DNA of 64,000 bases from G963665405 sp963665405 (lineage in GTDB: Bacteria > Chloroflexota > Dehalococcoidia > Lucifugimonadales > G963665405). The notes under the pieces are model-generated. The model did not search any database. It worked only from the letters and a program-made list of their open reading frames with translations, and was not told where the DNA came from. Shown one piece after another: positions 17,347 through 25,468 of the stretch; position 1 is the first letter of the stretch; each line of letters opens with the position of its first letter. Position numbers and translations under genes: made by a program. The stretch covers positions 124,001-188,000 of the forward strand of contig CAXXUH010000004.1 in NCBI GenBank assembly GCA_963665405.2, written 5' to 3'.

Positions 17347-18750
17347 TCACCCGTCTTCTGACCTGATGGGCAGCGAGACCCGGAACACGGTCCGTCCGGG
17401 CTCGGAGGTGAGCTTGAGCTCGCCCCTGTGCTGGTCGACGACGATCTTGTAGCTGATGTCCAGGCCGAGGCCGGTGCCCTTGCCCGGCGGCTTGGTGGTG
17501 AAGAAGGAGTCGAAGACCCTCGACTGGATCTCCGCCGGGATGCCGGGACCGTTGTCCTCTATCTCGACTACGACGAAGCCGTCTTCCTGTCGCGACCGGA
17601 GGACGATCACGCCCTCACCCCCGAGGGCGTCGGCCGCATTGTCGATCAGGTTGGTCCAGACCTGGTTCAGCTCGCTGCCGTGCGCCCCGATCTTGGGGAG
17701 GCTGGGTGCGTACTCCCTCCGGACGGTGATACCGGGCTTCAGCTTGTGGCGCAGGATGAGCAGAGTATCGTCGAGGCCCTCGTGTACGTCGATCTCCTGC
17801 ACCGGCGCCTGGTCCAGGAATGAGTACGACTTGAGCGCCTTGACGATCTGGGAGATCCGGCTGGACCCCTGGCCGATCTCCGCCAGGAGGTTGTGAGCGG
17901 AGTAGGTGTTGTTGAGCCACGTGATGACGCCCGGAAGCTGATCCGAGGTGAATCGTGTCGCCATCTGGTCCAGCTCGGCCGAGTCGAAATTGAGGTTAAC
18001 CAGCGTGGGAGCGCATACCCACGCCTCGTCGACTTTCTGGTCTTCCAGCCAGCTCTGAATCTCGTACTCACGGTCGCTGCGTACCATGGCGTCCATCTCT
18101 GGGGGCTGGGTCGCCAGCTCCTGGGCCCTCTTCGAGAGAGTCTGCAGCTCCGTCCGCTGTTCCTCGGTCAGGTCGAGCGCATTGAGGTGGGTCCGGGAGC
18201 TGTCGAGGTCGCTCAGCATCCCGCGTAGCTGGTCGGCGCCTCGCGCGACCGCCGCGGCCGGATTGTTGAGCTCGTGCGCTACGCCCGCGGTCATAGTGCC
18301 CAGCTGGGCCATCTTCTCGCTCTGGCGGAGCATCGCCTCGGTGCCTTTGAACCGGTCCAGGATGGTGAAGAACATCGCCTCGGCCGCCGATGGGCTGCTC
18401 TTGAGGAGGCCGTAGAAGTCGTCTTTGTGGATTGCCAGCAGTGTGCTTTCGCCGCACGAGTGCACGCTGGCGGAGCGGGGAGTGTCCTCCATCAGGGCCA
18501 TCTCGCCGATGATCTCCCCGGCCTCGCGCCGGGCCAGGAGGATCTTGCGGCCATTGGAGGCCTTGTGGACCTCCAGGCTCCCCTCTCGGATCACGTAAGC
18601 CCGGTCGCCGACGCTTCCCTCGGCGAAGAGCTCCTCACCGGGGCTCAGGTGCACCTCTTCGGCGTCGCCGCAGAGGCGTTCTAGATCCTCGTCGGAGAGG
18701 CCCGCAAACAGGGGGACGTTCTTGAGGAAGGATAGTTTGGGGGATGGCAT
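17347..18750 (-). CDS. Soluble histidine kinase with N-terminal cyclic-nucleotide-binding domain
   Basis: A 467-residue kinase with no membrane segment. Residues 8-125 form a cNMP-binding (CAP_ED) domain with GEIIGEMALMEDTPRSASV as the phosphate-binding cassette. The phosphoacceptor His159 lies in GVAHELNNPAAAV. The C-terminal ATPase has the N-box NQVWTNLIDNAADAL, the G1-box EDNGPGIP and GTGLGLDISYKIV. The region between 190 and 300 is long and unusual for HisKA kinases. It should phosphorylate the receiver of the reductase fusion encoded just upstream, probably under control of a cyclic nucleotide or another ligand of the first domain. No strong ribosome binding site precedes the ATG. It may be translated by coupling to the small frame at 18763-18858. 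Confidence 0.9.
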   Translation of the reverse strand: MPSPKLSFLKNVPLFAGLSDEDLERLCGDAEEVHLSPGEELFAEGSVGDRAYVIREGSLEVHKASNGRKILLARREAGEIIGEMALMEDTPRSASVHSCGESTLLAIHKDDFYGLLKSSPSAAEAMFFTILDRFKGTEAMLRQSEKMAQLGTMTAGVAHELNNPAAAVARGADQLRGMLSDLDSSRTHLNALDLTEEQRTELQTLSKRAQELATQPPEMDAMVRSDREYEIQSWLEDQKVDEAWVCAPTLVNLNFDSAELDQMATRFTSDQLPGVITWLNNTYSAHNLLAEIGQGSSRISQIVKALKSYSFLDQAPVQEIDVHEGLDDTLLILRHKLKPGITVRREYAPSLPKIGAHGSELNQVWTNLIDNAADALGGEGVIVLRSRQEDGFVVVEIEDNGPGIPAEIQSRVFDSFFTTKPPGKGTGLGLDISYKIVVDQHRGELKLTSEPGRTVFRVSLPIRSEDG

Positions 18751-18762
18751 GTCGGTCGGACG

Positions 18763-18858
18763 CTAGCTGAGCGCAAACACACTCGCCGGGTGGCTGCCCA
18801 GGCCGTCCTCGCGGAGGTGGTCGATCACACAGCGATCGGACGGTTTCACACTCATCAT
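18763..18858 (-). CDS. Possible 31-residue protein between reductase fusion and kinase
   Basis: A short frame (MMSVKPSDRCVIDHLREDGL...FALS) fits between the two signalling genes. AAGGGGG lies about 10 bases ahead of the ATG. Its stop lies 12 bases before the kinase start, so it could serve as a leader that couples kinase translation. I know no family for it. It may be a fragment of a gene that usually sits here in similar operons, or chance. Confidence 0.35.
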   Translation of the reverse strand: MMSVKPSDRCVIDHLREDGLGSHPASVFALS

Positions 18859-18880
18859 CGCATGAACCCCCTTCCCCGGC

Positions 18881-20542
18881 TCACACCGTTTTGAGGTACT
18901 GGTGGACGAACCCGATGGCCATCGACCCCTGTCCGACGGCCGACGCCACGCGTCTGACCGCGCCCTGCCTGACGTCGCCGGCCGCGAAGATCCCCGGAAC
19001 GCTCGTCTCGAGCAAGAACGGGTCTCGTTTCAGCGTCCAGCCCTTCGGCCGTCGGCCGTCCCGCGTCAGATCCTCGCCGGTAAGGATGAACCCGGCCCGG
19101 TTCTGCTCGATGACACCCGCTGTCAGCTCGGTACAGGGGACCGCCCCGACGAAGAGAAACACGGCACCCGCCGGCACCGTCTCGCTCAAGCCCGTCTCAT
19201 TGTTCTTGAGGACCACCGACTCCAGCCGGCCGTCGCCCACGACCTCGGCGAGCTCGGTATGGACGAGGACCTCGATGCTGTCGGTCGCGCCGATCTGGTC
19301 GATCAGGTACTGAGACATCTCCTTCGCGAGCGAGCCGGAGCGGACCAGCATGGTCACCTTGCTGGCGTAGCGGGAGAAGAACATGGCACCCTGTCCGGCG
19401 GAGTTGGCACCGCCGACCACGAACACACGCTGTCCCTTGTAGTGTGCCGCCTCGGTCACGGCCGCGCCGTAGTAGACACCGGCCCCGGTGAAGGCGTCGA
19501 TGCCCGGTGCGTCGAGCTTGCGGACCTGCACGCCGGTGGCGATGAGCAGAGCGTGGCAGCTCAGCTCGGTTCCGTCGCTCATCTCCACGATGCGGTAGGG
19601 GTCCTCTGCGCGTACCCGGACCGCCTCCAGCGCGGTCAGTATCTCGACGCCGAAGCGCTCCGCCTGGGCGGTGGCCCGGCGGGCGAGGTCGGCCCCGCTA
19701 AGGCCCTTCGGGAACCCAAGGTAGTTCTCGATCAGCGAGCTGGTGCCGGCCTGTCCGCCCGTTGCCTGCCGCTCGATCATCGCGGTCCGCAGTCCCTCCG
19801 ACCCGCCGTAGACCGCTGCTCCCAGCCCGGCCGGGCCGGCCCCGACGACGATCAGGTCGTAGAACCGCTCGGATGCCCGCGTCCGTAGCCCCACCTTCTC
19901 GGCGAGGCTTCGGTTGTCCGGGGATATCAGGGTCGTGCCGTCTGGGAAAAAGACCGCCGGCAGGAGATGGCCGGGGTTGTCCAGAGATTCGACCAGGGCA
20001 CTGGCCTCGCGGTCGGTCTCGATGTCCAGCCACTGGTACGGAACGCGGTTGGTGGCGAGGAAGTTCTTGGTCTCGTGGCTGGCCGCCGACCAGAGGGTGC
20101 CCGCGACTCGGATGCCGTCGTACGGCAACGGCACGGTTGCGAGCCAGTCGCTAAGCAGGTCGTCCAAGACGGGATAGAGGTGCTCCTCGGGAGGGTCCCA
20201 GGGCTTCATCAGGTAGTGATCGAGTCCGATCGAGTTGATGCTGTCGATCGCCGCCTGGGTGTCTGCGTAGGCCGTGAGCAGCGTTTTGCGGGCTTCGGGG
20301 TAGACCTTCCGGGCCTCGTCCAGGAACTCGGTGCCGCTCATCCCCGGCATCCGCTGGTCGGACAGGAACAGCGCCACCGGCGCGTTGCGCCGCTTGAGCA
20401 GCCGCACCGCATCGAGCGCTTCGGTGCCCGAGCCGGCCTTCACGATCCTGTATTCGCGGCCGTAGTGCTGCCGGAGGTCTCGCTCGATGGCGTTCAGCAC
20501 CTGAGGCTCGTCGTCTACGATCAGGATGACGGGAGTGGCCAT
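18881..20542 (-). CDS. Response regulator fused to a thioredoxin-reductase-like flavoprotein
   Basis: A 553-residue protein in three parts. Residues 1-125 form a receiver with phosphoacceptor Asp62 (FLSDQRMPGMSG) and Lys113. Residues about 143-215 have a glutaredoxin-like fold pattern (AGTLWSAASHETKNFL, LPAVFFPDGT) without the usual CxxC. Residues 228-553 form a two-dinucleotide-binding flavoprotein with GAGPAG at 234-239, VVGGANSAGQGA and the FAD motif FAAGDVR near the end. The redox CATC of thioredoxin reductases is replaced by GAAV in the YYGAAVTEA segment, so it is unlikely to reduce thioredoxin by the standard route. Phosphorylation by the neighbouring kinase may control NAD(P)H oxidation or another output. 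First gene of its operon. Confidence 0.9.
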   Translation of the reverse strand: MATPVILIVDDEPQVLNAIERDLRQHYGREYRIVKAGSGTEALDAVRLLKRRNAPVALFLSDQRMPGMSGTEFLDEARKVYPEARKTLLTAYADTQAAIDSINSIGLDHYLMKPWDPPEEHLYPVLDDLLSDWLATVPLPYDGIRVAGTLWSAASHETKNFLATNRVPYQWLDIETDREASALVESLDNPGHLLPAVFFPDGTTLISPDNRSLAEKVGLRTRASERFYDLIVVGAGPAGLGAAVYGGSEGLRTAMIERQATGGQAGTSSLIENYLGFPKGLSGADLARRATAQAERFGVEILTALEAVRVRAEDPYRIVEMSDGTELSCHALLIATGVQVRKLDAPGIDAFTGAGVYYGAAVTEAAHYKGQRVFVVGGANSAGQGAMFFSRYASKVTMLVRSGSLAKEMSQYLIDQIGATDSIEVLVHTELAEVVGDGRLESVVLKNNETGLSETVPAGAVFLFVGAVPCTELTAGVIEQNRAGFILTGEDLTRDGRRPKGWTLKRDPFLLETSVPGIFAAGDVRQGAVRRVASAVGQGSMAIGFVHQYLKTV

Positions 20543-21091
20543 GCTCGTCAGAAACCCCCTCTCGTCCCGGCTGCCCGGTCCACCGTTCCGCGCCGGTGGC
20601 TCGCCGAATCTTTCGGTACAGACCTCCCCACACAGGGAGGGGGGGCAGCTTCACCCTGGGAATCGTTGTCCCATACTCGACGGCATAAGTCAACCCGAGG
20701 CCTGCGGCTCTAGGACCTTTTCATTTTCTCCCTGCTCCCCCGTAGCTTCCCCTTTGGGGTGCCCTCTTATTCCCACCCACCCGGCCGGTAAGACCGGCAG
20801 CTATGAAGACCGGGAGGGGCGACTTGTAAAAGGCCACGCCGCCAGAGATTCAGGCGCACCCCAAACCCCGAAAAGGGGGCTCCGCTCCCTTCGGAACCCC
20901 CGGCCGGGGCCCGTCGCACGCCCTGTGCGCCCCTACACTCAGGAAAGTCGGACCTGTGGAACCCACATGCTGGATGGCCCAGTATCGGACTTTGAAAAGA
21001 CCCTGCCACGGCCCGGGCTCGCGGCGCGGCGGAACATTCGCTCCCCCGTTGACGTCTTTATCTCTTGAGACACTCTTAATGGAGGCGGGCA
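20543..21091. other. Divergent intergenic region with a composite repeat
   Basis: This 549-base gap separates the minus-strand signalling operon from the plus-strand alpha-2-macroglobulin gene. Most of it (20712-21005) is the second MITE-like copy with another repeat inside. GGAGGC about seven bases before 21092 is the ribosome binding site of the macroglobulin gene. Confidence 0.6.
20712..21005. repeat. MITE-like element, copy 2, carrying a second repeat inside
   Basis: The ends AGGACCTTTTCA (20712-20723) and TTGAAAAGACCCTG (20992-21005) are imperfect inverted repeats matching copy 1 at 12997. The order of inner blocks is the same. About 100 extra bases are present. Part of these (about 20787-20862, GGTAAGACCGGCAGCTATGAAGACC to GCCACGCCGCCAGAG) match the repeat at 41430-41512 in reverse. 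The ACGCCCTGTGCGCCCCTACA piece near 20918 belongs to a third repeat type. Confidence 0.75.
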
Positions 21092-24000
21092 ATGGTTTCA
21101 CGAAAGCTGACGGCCGTTCTGGGACTCGCGATGCTCGTGCTGCTCGTTGCGGCGGCCTGTTCAAGGGACGGGGAGACGATCCCTCCCACGAGGACGCCGA
21201 CTCGGGTGGCCACGGTGACGATGGGTGTTACGCCGATCCTCGATCCGACGTCCACTCCGCTGCCGGTGGTGATCTCGAGGCCGACGCCGGTGTCGGACCT
21301 GGTAGACGGCTATCTGACCGTTGCCCCCAGCATCCTGCGCTCGAACGCGACCGAGTCGATCTCTGTCGCGCTGTTCAGTAGCGGGAGGCCGGCGTCCGGC
21401 CAGGTGGAGCTGACACTGCTCAGCAGGGGAGTGCCCGTGAGCAGGGTGGCCGGCTTCATCAACGGCCAGGGCAGCCTCGATATCGAGGTGCCGAGCCTGG
21501 CGGACGGTGCGTACGAGCTGGAGATCAGCGGTCCCGGGTTCACCGACCGGGCGACGCTCATGGTGGAGGCCCGGACCGTCCTCTTCCTGGAGACCGACAA
21601 GCCCATCTACAAGCCCGGTCAGACGGTTCATATCCGCGTCCTGACGCTCGATCCGGACCTCATGCCGGTCGTGGGCACCGTCGAGGTCGAGGTCCAGGAT
21701 GCCAAGGGGATCAAGATATTCAAGAAGGTGGTGACCTCCGACGAGTACGGCATGGCCACCCTGGACCTTCCCCTGTCGACCGAGCCGAACCTCGGAACCT
21801 GGAAGATCAAGGCCCTCTCGGGTAAGCGCGAGGCGCAGACCGACATCCGCGTCGAGGAGTACGTTCTGCCCAAGTACGACGTCAACGTCGACCTGCCGAG
21901 GTCGTGGATTCTGGCCGGCGAGCCGGTGCGCGGCTCCGTTTCCTCGGAGTACAGCTTCGGCAGGCCCGTCAAGGGTGAGCTGACCATCGTTGCAACCCGC
22001 TACGTCGGAACCTGGGAGGAGTACGCCAGGGTCGTCGAGCAGATCGACGGGACGGCCTCGTTCGAGCTGCCTGCCCCCGGCTACGTTGCCGGGGTCCCGG
22101 GCGCTCGCGGAATGGGGAACGTCCAGCTCGAGGTCACGGTCCGAGAACGAAGCACCGGATACGAGGAGGTTTCCACCTATCTGCTGACGGTCGCGCCGAC
22201 GCCCCTGAGCATCCAGGTGATACCCGAGGGCACCGTCTTCAAGCCGGGACTCCCGTTCTCTTTCCTCGTGGTGACCGAGACTCCCGACAATCGGCCCCTG
22301 AGCGAGGAGGTCTCGGTCAGGATCGTCTACATGGACAAGGACCTGGATGTGACGACCGACGAGACGGTGCAGGTCACCACACACAACGGCAAGGCGCTGC
22401 TGACGGTCACGCCTCCGTCCTATGCCGTGGCGTTCACGATGGAGGTCACCGGCAAGGAGGCCCATGCGTCGCTGACGGTCAACGCCGGCTACTCGCCGTC
22501 CGGCTCGTTCATCCACGTAGAGCAGGCCGGCGACGGTCCGCTGCGGGTGGGCGACGTCGCGGAGTTCCACGTGGCCGCGACCAGGCAGGGTGGCAACTTC
22601 TACTTCGAGGTCCTGTCGCGGGGCACGGTCGTCTTCTCCGATTACTCGTCCGAGCCGATCATCATGTTCACCGTCACTCCTCTGATGGCTCCGGAGGCTC
22701 GGGTGCTCGTGTACCAGATCCTCCCGACCAGCGAGGTGGCGGCGGACTACCTCCCCTTCTCAGTGGAGGCCGTCTATCCACATGACGTGGCGGTCCAGTT
22801 CGGAGAGCGGGAGGTTCGGCCCGGCGATCCGGTCGACATCAACGTACAGACGCAGGGCGAGGCCCGGGTCGGTCTGGTCGTGGTCGACCGGTCGGTCTAC
22901 ATCCTGGCTGAGAACCGGCTGAACCTTCAGCAGGTGTTCGCCCAGCTTGAGGAGCTCTACCAGCAGCCGCAGATAGAGCTGCACGAGGCTCGCCCCATAT
23001 TCGACGTGTACACCCGCGGCGCCCAGGAGACGTTCGACGATGCGGGCGTCGTGGTGATGAGCAACCAGCGCGTGCCGGAGGGCAAGGAGTACCAGTCCAA
23101 CCGGATGCGCGTGCTGGCCATGGACGCCGAGGCGGTGATGGCCGTCGCGGCGACCGCCTTCTCCGCGACGCCCTCCCCGGCTCCGGCCGCGGACGGGAGC
23201 CGGCCCCGGTCCTCGGCCGGACTGGCGGAGGTGCAGCGGGTGCGTCAGTTCTTCCCCGAGACATGGCTGTGGACCGACCTGTTCACCGACCAGTCGGGAC
23301 GTGGCACCGTCGCGGTCATCGCCCCCGATTCCATTACGACTTGGATGCTCCGAGCCGTCGGCGTCTCGAAGACGCACGGCCTGGGAATCTCCGAGGCCGA
23401 GCTGACGGTCTTCCAGGAGTTCTTCCTCCAGGTAGACCTACCCTTCTCGGCCATCAGAGGGGAGGAGCTGCCCGTGCGCGTGGCGCTCTACAACTACCTC
23501 GACACACCGCAGGACATCTTCGTCGACCTGGAGGCCACCGGCGACTTCGATCTGCTCGACGACGCGCAGAAGATCGTGACGGTTCCGGGCAACGACATCG
23601 GCGGCGCGACGTTCGTCATCCGCCCGAAGGCCCTGGGGACGGTGTCGCTGAAGGTCACCGCGCGCAGCACCCAGGCCGCCGACGCCGTGATCAAAAAGCT
23701 GCTGGTGGAGCCCGAGGGCGTGGCCCGCGAGACCGTCGAAAACCTGGTGCTCTCGGCGGGGAGCGGCCGCATCGTGGACGCGTCCATCCCTTCGAGCGCG
23801 ATTCCGGGCTCGGGCAGGGTCTACGTGACGGTGACGGGGAGCTACCTGACCCAGTCGATCGAGGGGCTGGAACGGCTGCTCCAGATGCCGTTCGGCTGCG
23901 GCGAGCAGAACATGATCCTGTTCGCTCCGAACGTCTTCGTCGCCCGTTACCTGAGGGAGACCGGGCAGCTCAAGCCGGAGGTGATGGCCCGAGCCGAGAA

Positions 24001-25306
24001 CCTGATGATCACCGGGTACCAGCGCGAGCTGACCTACCGGAGGAGCGACGGGAGCTTCTCCGCCTTCGGCGAGAGCGATCCCGAGGGGAGTCTCTGGCTG
24101 ACCGCGTTCGTCCTCAAGACGTTCGCTCAGGCGGACGGGCTGATCTACATAGACCCCATGGTGCTGGACACGGCGGCCGAGTGGATCGTCCGTCATCAGA
24201 GGAGCGACGGGTCGTTCGAGCCCGTCGGGTTCCTGCATCACCAGGAGCTTCTCGGCGGACTCCAGGGCGAGAATGCGCTAACGGCCTTCGTGACGGTGGC
24301 GCTCCTGGAGGCCGGGCAGGGCGGAGCAGCAGCCAGGGCCGTGAGTTTCCTCGAGGGACTTGTGGACCGCATAGACGACCCCTATGCCATGGCCCTGACC
24401 TCTTACGCCCTCGAGCTGGCCGACAGTCCCAGCGCCGGGGGCGCCTTTGACAGGCTCATGGGAATGGCTAAAGAGGACGAGGACGGATTGCACTGGGGAG
24501 ATCGCCCGGTGCCTCTGCCGCTGACCGACGAGCCGGACGCGGGTCAACACAGGCCGATTCGACCCCAGCCCGGGGAGCAGAGCGCGGCGATCGAGACCAC
24601 CGGCTACGCCACGATGGCGCTTTTGGAGCACGGCGACCGCTTCAACGCCTCTAGGGCAGCGCGCTGGCTGGTCACCCGGCGCAACGCCTTCGGAGGGTTC
24701 GGGTCTACGCAGGACACTGTGGTCGGACTGCAGGCGCTGACCCAATTCTCCACGGCTTCGCTGTCGGACGTCGACATGACGATCGTCCTGTCGGCGGGGA
24801 GCTGGGAGCGACAGGTTCGGATCACTCCGGCGAACGCGGACGTGCTCCAGATCGTCGAGGTCCCGGAGCACGGCGCGTTCGAGGTGGCCGGGCGGGGCAA
24901 GGGTGACGCAGTCGTCCAGGTGGTCCGGCGATTCAACCTGCCCAACGTGGAGCCCACGGCCAGCCAGGCGTTCCAGATCACGGTCGACTATGGCACGGAG
25001 CACGTGGCGGTCGACGACCTGATCACGGTGTCGGCGAGCGTACGGTTCACGCCGTTCGAGTATATCGAGGCCGGGATGGTCGTTCTGGACATCGCGGTCC
25101 CCACCGGGTTCGCGCCGGTGACGGCGTCGATAGATGCGCTGGTCGAGGCCGAGCCCAAGCTCAAGCGGTTCGACGTCGCCGGCCGCAAGGTGATCCTCTA
25201 CATCGAGGACATGCTGCCGGACGAGCGCATCGAGCTGGAGTTCACGGCTCGGGCCCTGTATCCCGTGAGGGCCCAGGCGGTCACGTCGGAGGTCTACTCG
25301 TACTAA
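21092..25306 (+). CDS. Alpha-2-macroglobulin-family thioester lipoprotein, metazoan-like
   Basis: A 1404-residue secreted protein. A lipobox (LLVAAAC, Cys23) anchors it to the outer face of the membrane. Macroglobulin domains follow, with LETDKPIYKPGQTV (about 166) and VEEYVLPKYDV (about 255). A low-complexity Ala/Pro/Ser segment near 690-720 lies where the bait region is expected. Then come FPETWLWTDLF, GLGISEAELTVFQEFF, the thioester motif FGCGEQN (Cys936, Gln939), the helical TED domain (TGYQRELTYRRSDGSFSAFGE, WLTAFVLKTFAQ, GGFGSTQDTVVGLQAL) and a receptor-binding-like end. In the family, protease cleavage of the bait exposes the thioester, which traps the attacker. Length and motif order match animal macroglobulins rather than the longer enterobacterial YfhM type. 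No pbpC lies beside it. Confidence 0.92.
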   Translation: MVSRKLTAVLGLAMLVLLVAAACSRDGETIPPTRTPTRVATVTMGVTPILDPTSTPLPVVISRPTPVSDLVDGYLTVAPSILRSNATESISVALFSSGRPASGQVELTLLSRGVPVSRVAGFINGQGSLDIEVPSLADGAYELEISGPGFTDRATLMVEARTVLFLETDKPIYKPGQTVHIRVLTLDPDLMPVVGTVEVEVQDAKGIKIFKKVVTSDEYGMATLDLPLSTEPNLGTWKIKALSGKREAQTDIRVEEYVLPKYDVNVDLPRSWILAGEPVRGSVSSEYSFGRPVKGELTIVATRYVGTWEEYARVVEQIDGTASFELPAPGYVAGVPGARGMGNVQLEVTVRERSTGYEEVSTYLLTVAPTPLSIQVIPEGTVFKPGLPFSFLVVTETPDNRPLSEEVSVRIVYMDKDLDVTTDETVQVTTHNGKALLTVTPPSYAVAFTMEVTGKEAHASLTVNAGYSPSGSFIHVEQAGDGPLRVGDVAEFHVAATRQGGNFYFEVLSRGTVVFSDYSSEPIIMFTVTPLMAPEARVLVYQILPTSEVAADYLPFSVEAVYPHDVAVQFGEREVRPGDPVDINVQTQGEARVGLVVVDRSVYILAENRLNLQQVFAQLEELYQQPQIELHEARPIFDVYTRGAQETFDDAGVVVMSNQRVPEGKEYQSNRMRVLAMDAEAVMAVAATAFSATPSPAPAADGSRPRSSAGLAEVQRVRQFFPETWLWTDLFTDQSGRGTVAVIAPDSITTWMLRAVGVSKTHGLGISEAELTVFQEFFLQVDLPFSAIRGEELPVRVALYNYLDTPQDIFVDLEATGDFDLLDDAQKIVTVPGNDIGGATFVIRPKALGTVSLKVTARSTQAADAVIKKLLVEPEGVARETVENLVLSAGSGRIVDASIPSSAIPGSGRVYVTVTGSYLTQSIEGLERLLQMPFGCGEQNMILFAPNVFVARYLRETGQLKPEVMARAENLMITGYQRELTYRRSDGSFSAFGESDPEGSLWLTAFVLKTFAQADGLIYIDPMVLDTAAEWIVRHQRSDGSFEPVGFLHHQELLGGLQGENALTAFVTVALLEAGQGGAAARAVSFLEGLVDRIDDPYAMALTSYALELADSPSAGGAFDRLMGMAKEDEDGLHWGDRPVPLPLTDEPDAGQHRPIRPQPGEQSAAIETTGYATMALLEHGDRFNASRAARWLVTRRNAFGGFGSTQDTVVGLQALTQFSTASLSDVDMTIVLSAGSWERQVRITPANADVLQIVEVPEHGAFEVAGRGKGDAVVQVVRRFNLPNVEPTASQAFQITVDYGTEHVAVDDLITVSASVRFTPFEYIEAGMVVLDIAVPTGFAPVTASIDALVEAEPKLKRFDVAGRKVILYIEDMLPDERIELEFTARALYPVRAQAVTSEVYSY

Positions 25307-25394
25307 TCGTAGCGTCGATCTAGCGCGCGTCTACCATCGGCTCCCTACAGGGCCTTGACAGCCTAATCGCCGCCGGGTATCGTAGCGTCGATCT
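25306..25394 (+). promoter_or_regulatory. Promoter with a 16-base direct repeat upstream of the solute-binding gene
   Basis: TTGACA (25355-25360), a 17-base spacer and TATCGT (25378-25383) form a good sigma-70-type promoter. The -10 overlaps the second copy of the 16-base direct repeat ATCGTAGCGTCGATCT (25306-25321 and 25379-25394). The repeat could be a regulator site or a duplication. Confidence 0.55.
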
Positions 25395-25468
25395 GTCGGC
25401 CACGACATCATGGCTAGGGAAATCCCCTCCGCCACCAGGCCGGCGCAACTCCTCACAAGGAGGATGGT

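Noticed and set aside
21161..22570. A 469-residue minus-strand frame inside the macroglobulin gene
   Set aside because: Antisense shadow of a strongly conserved gene.
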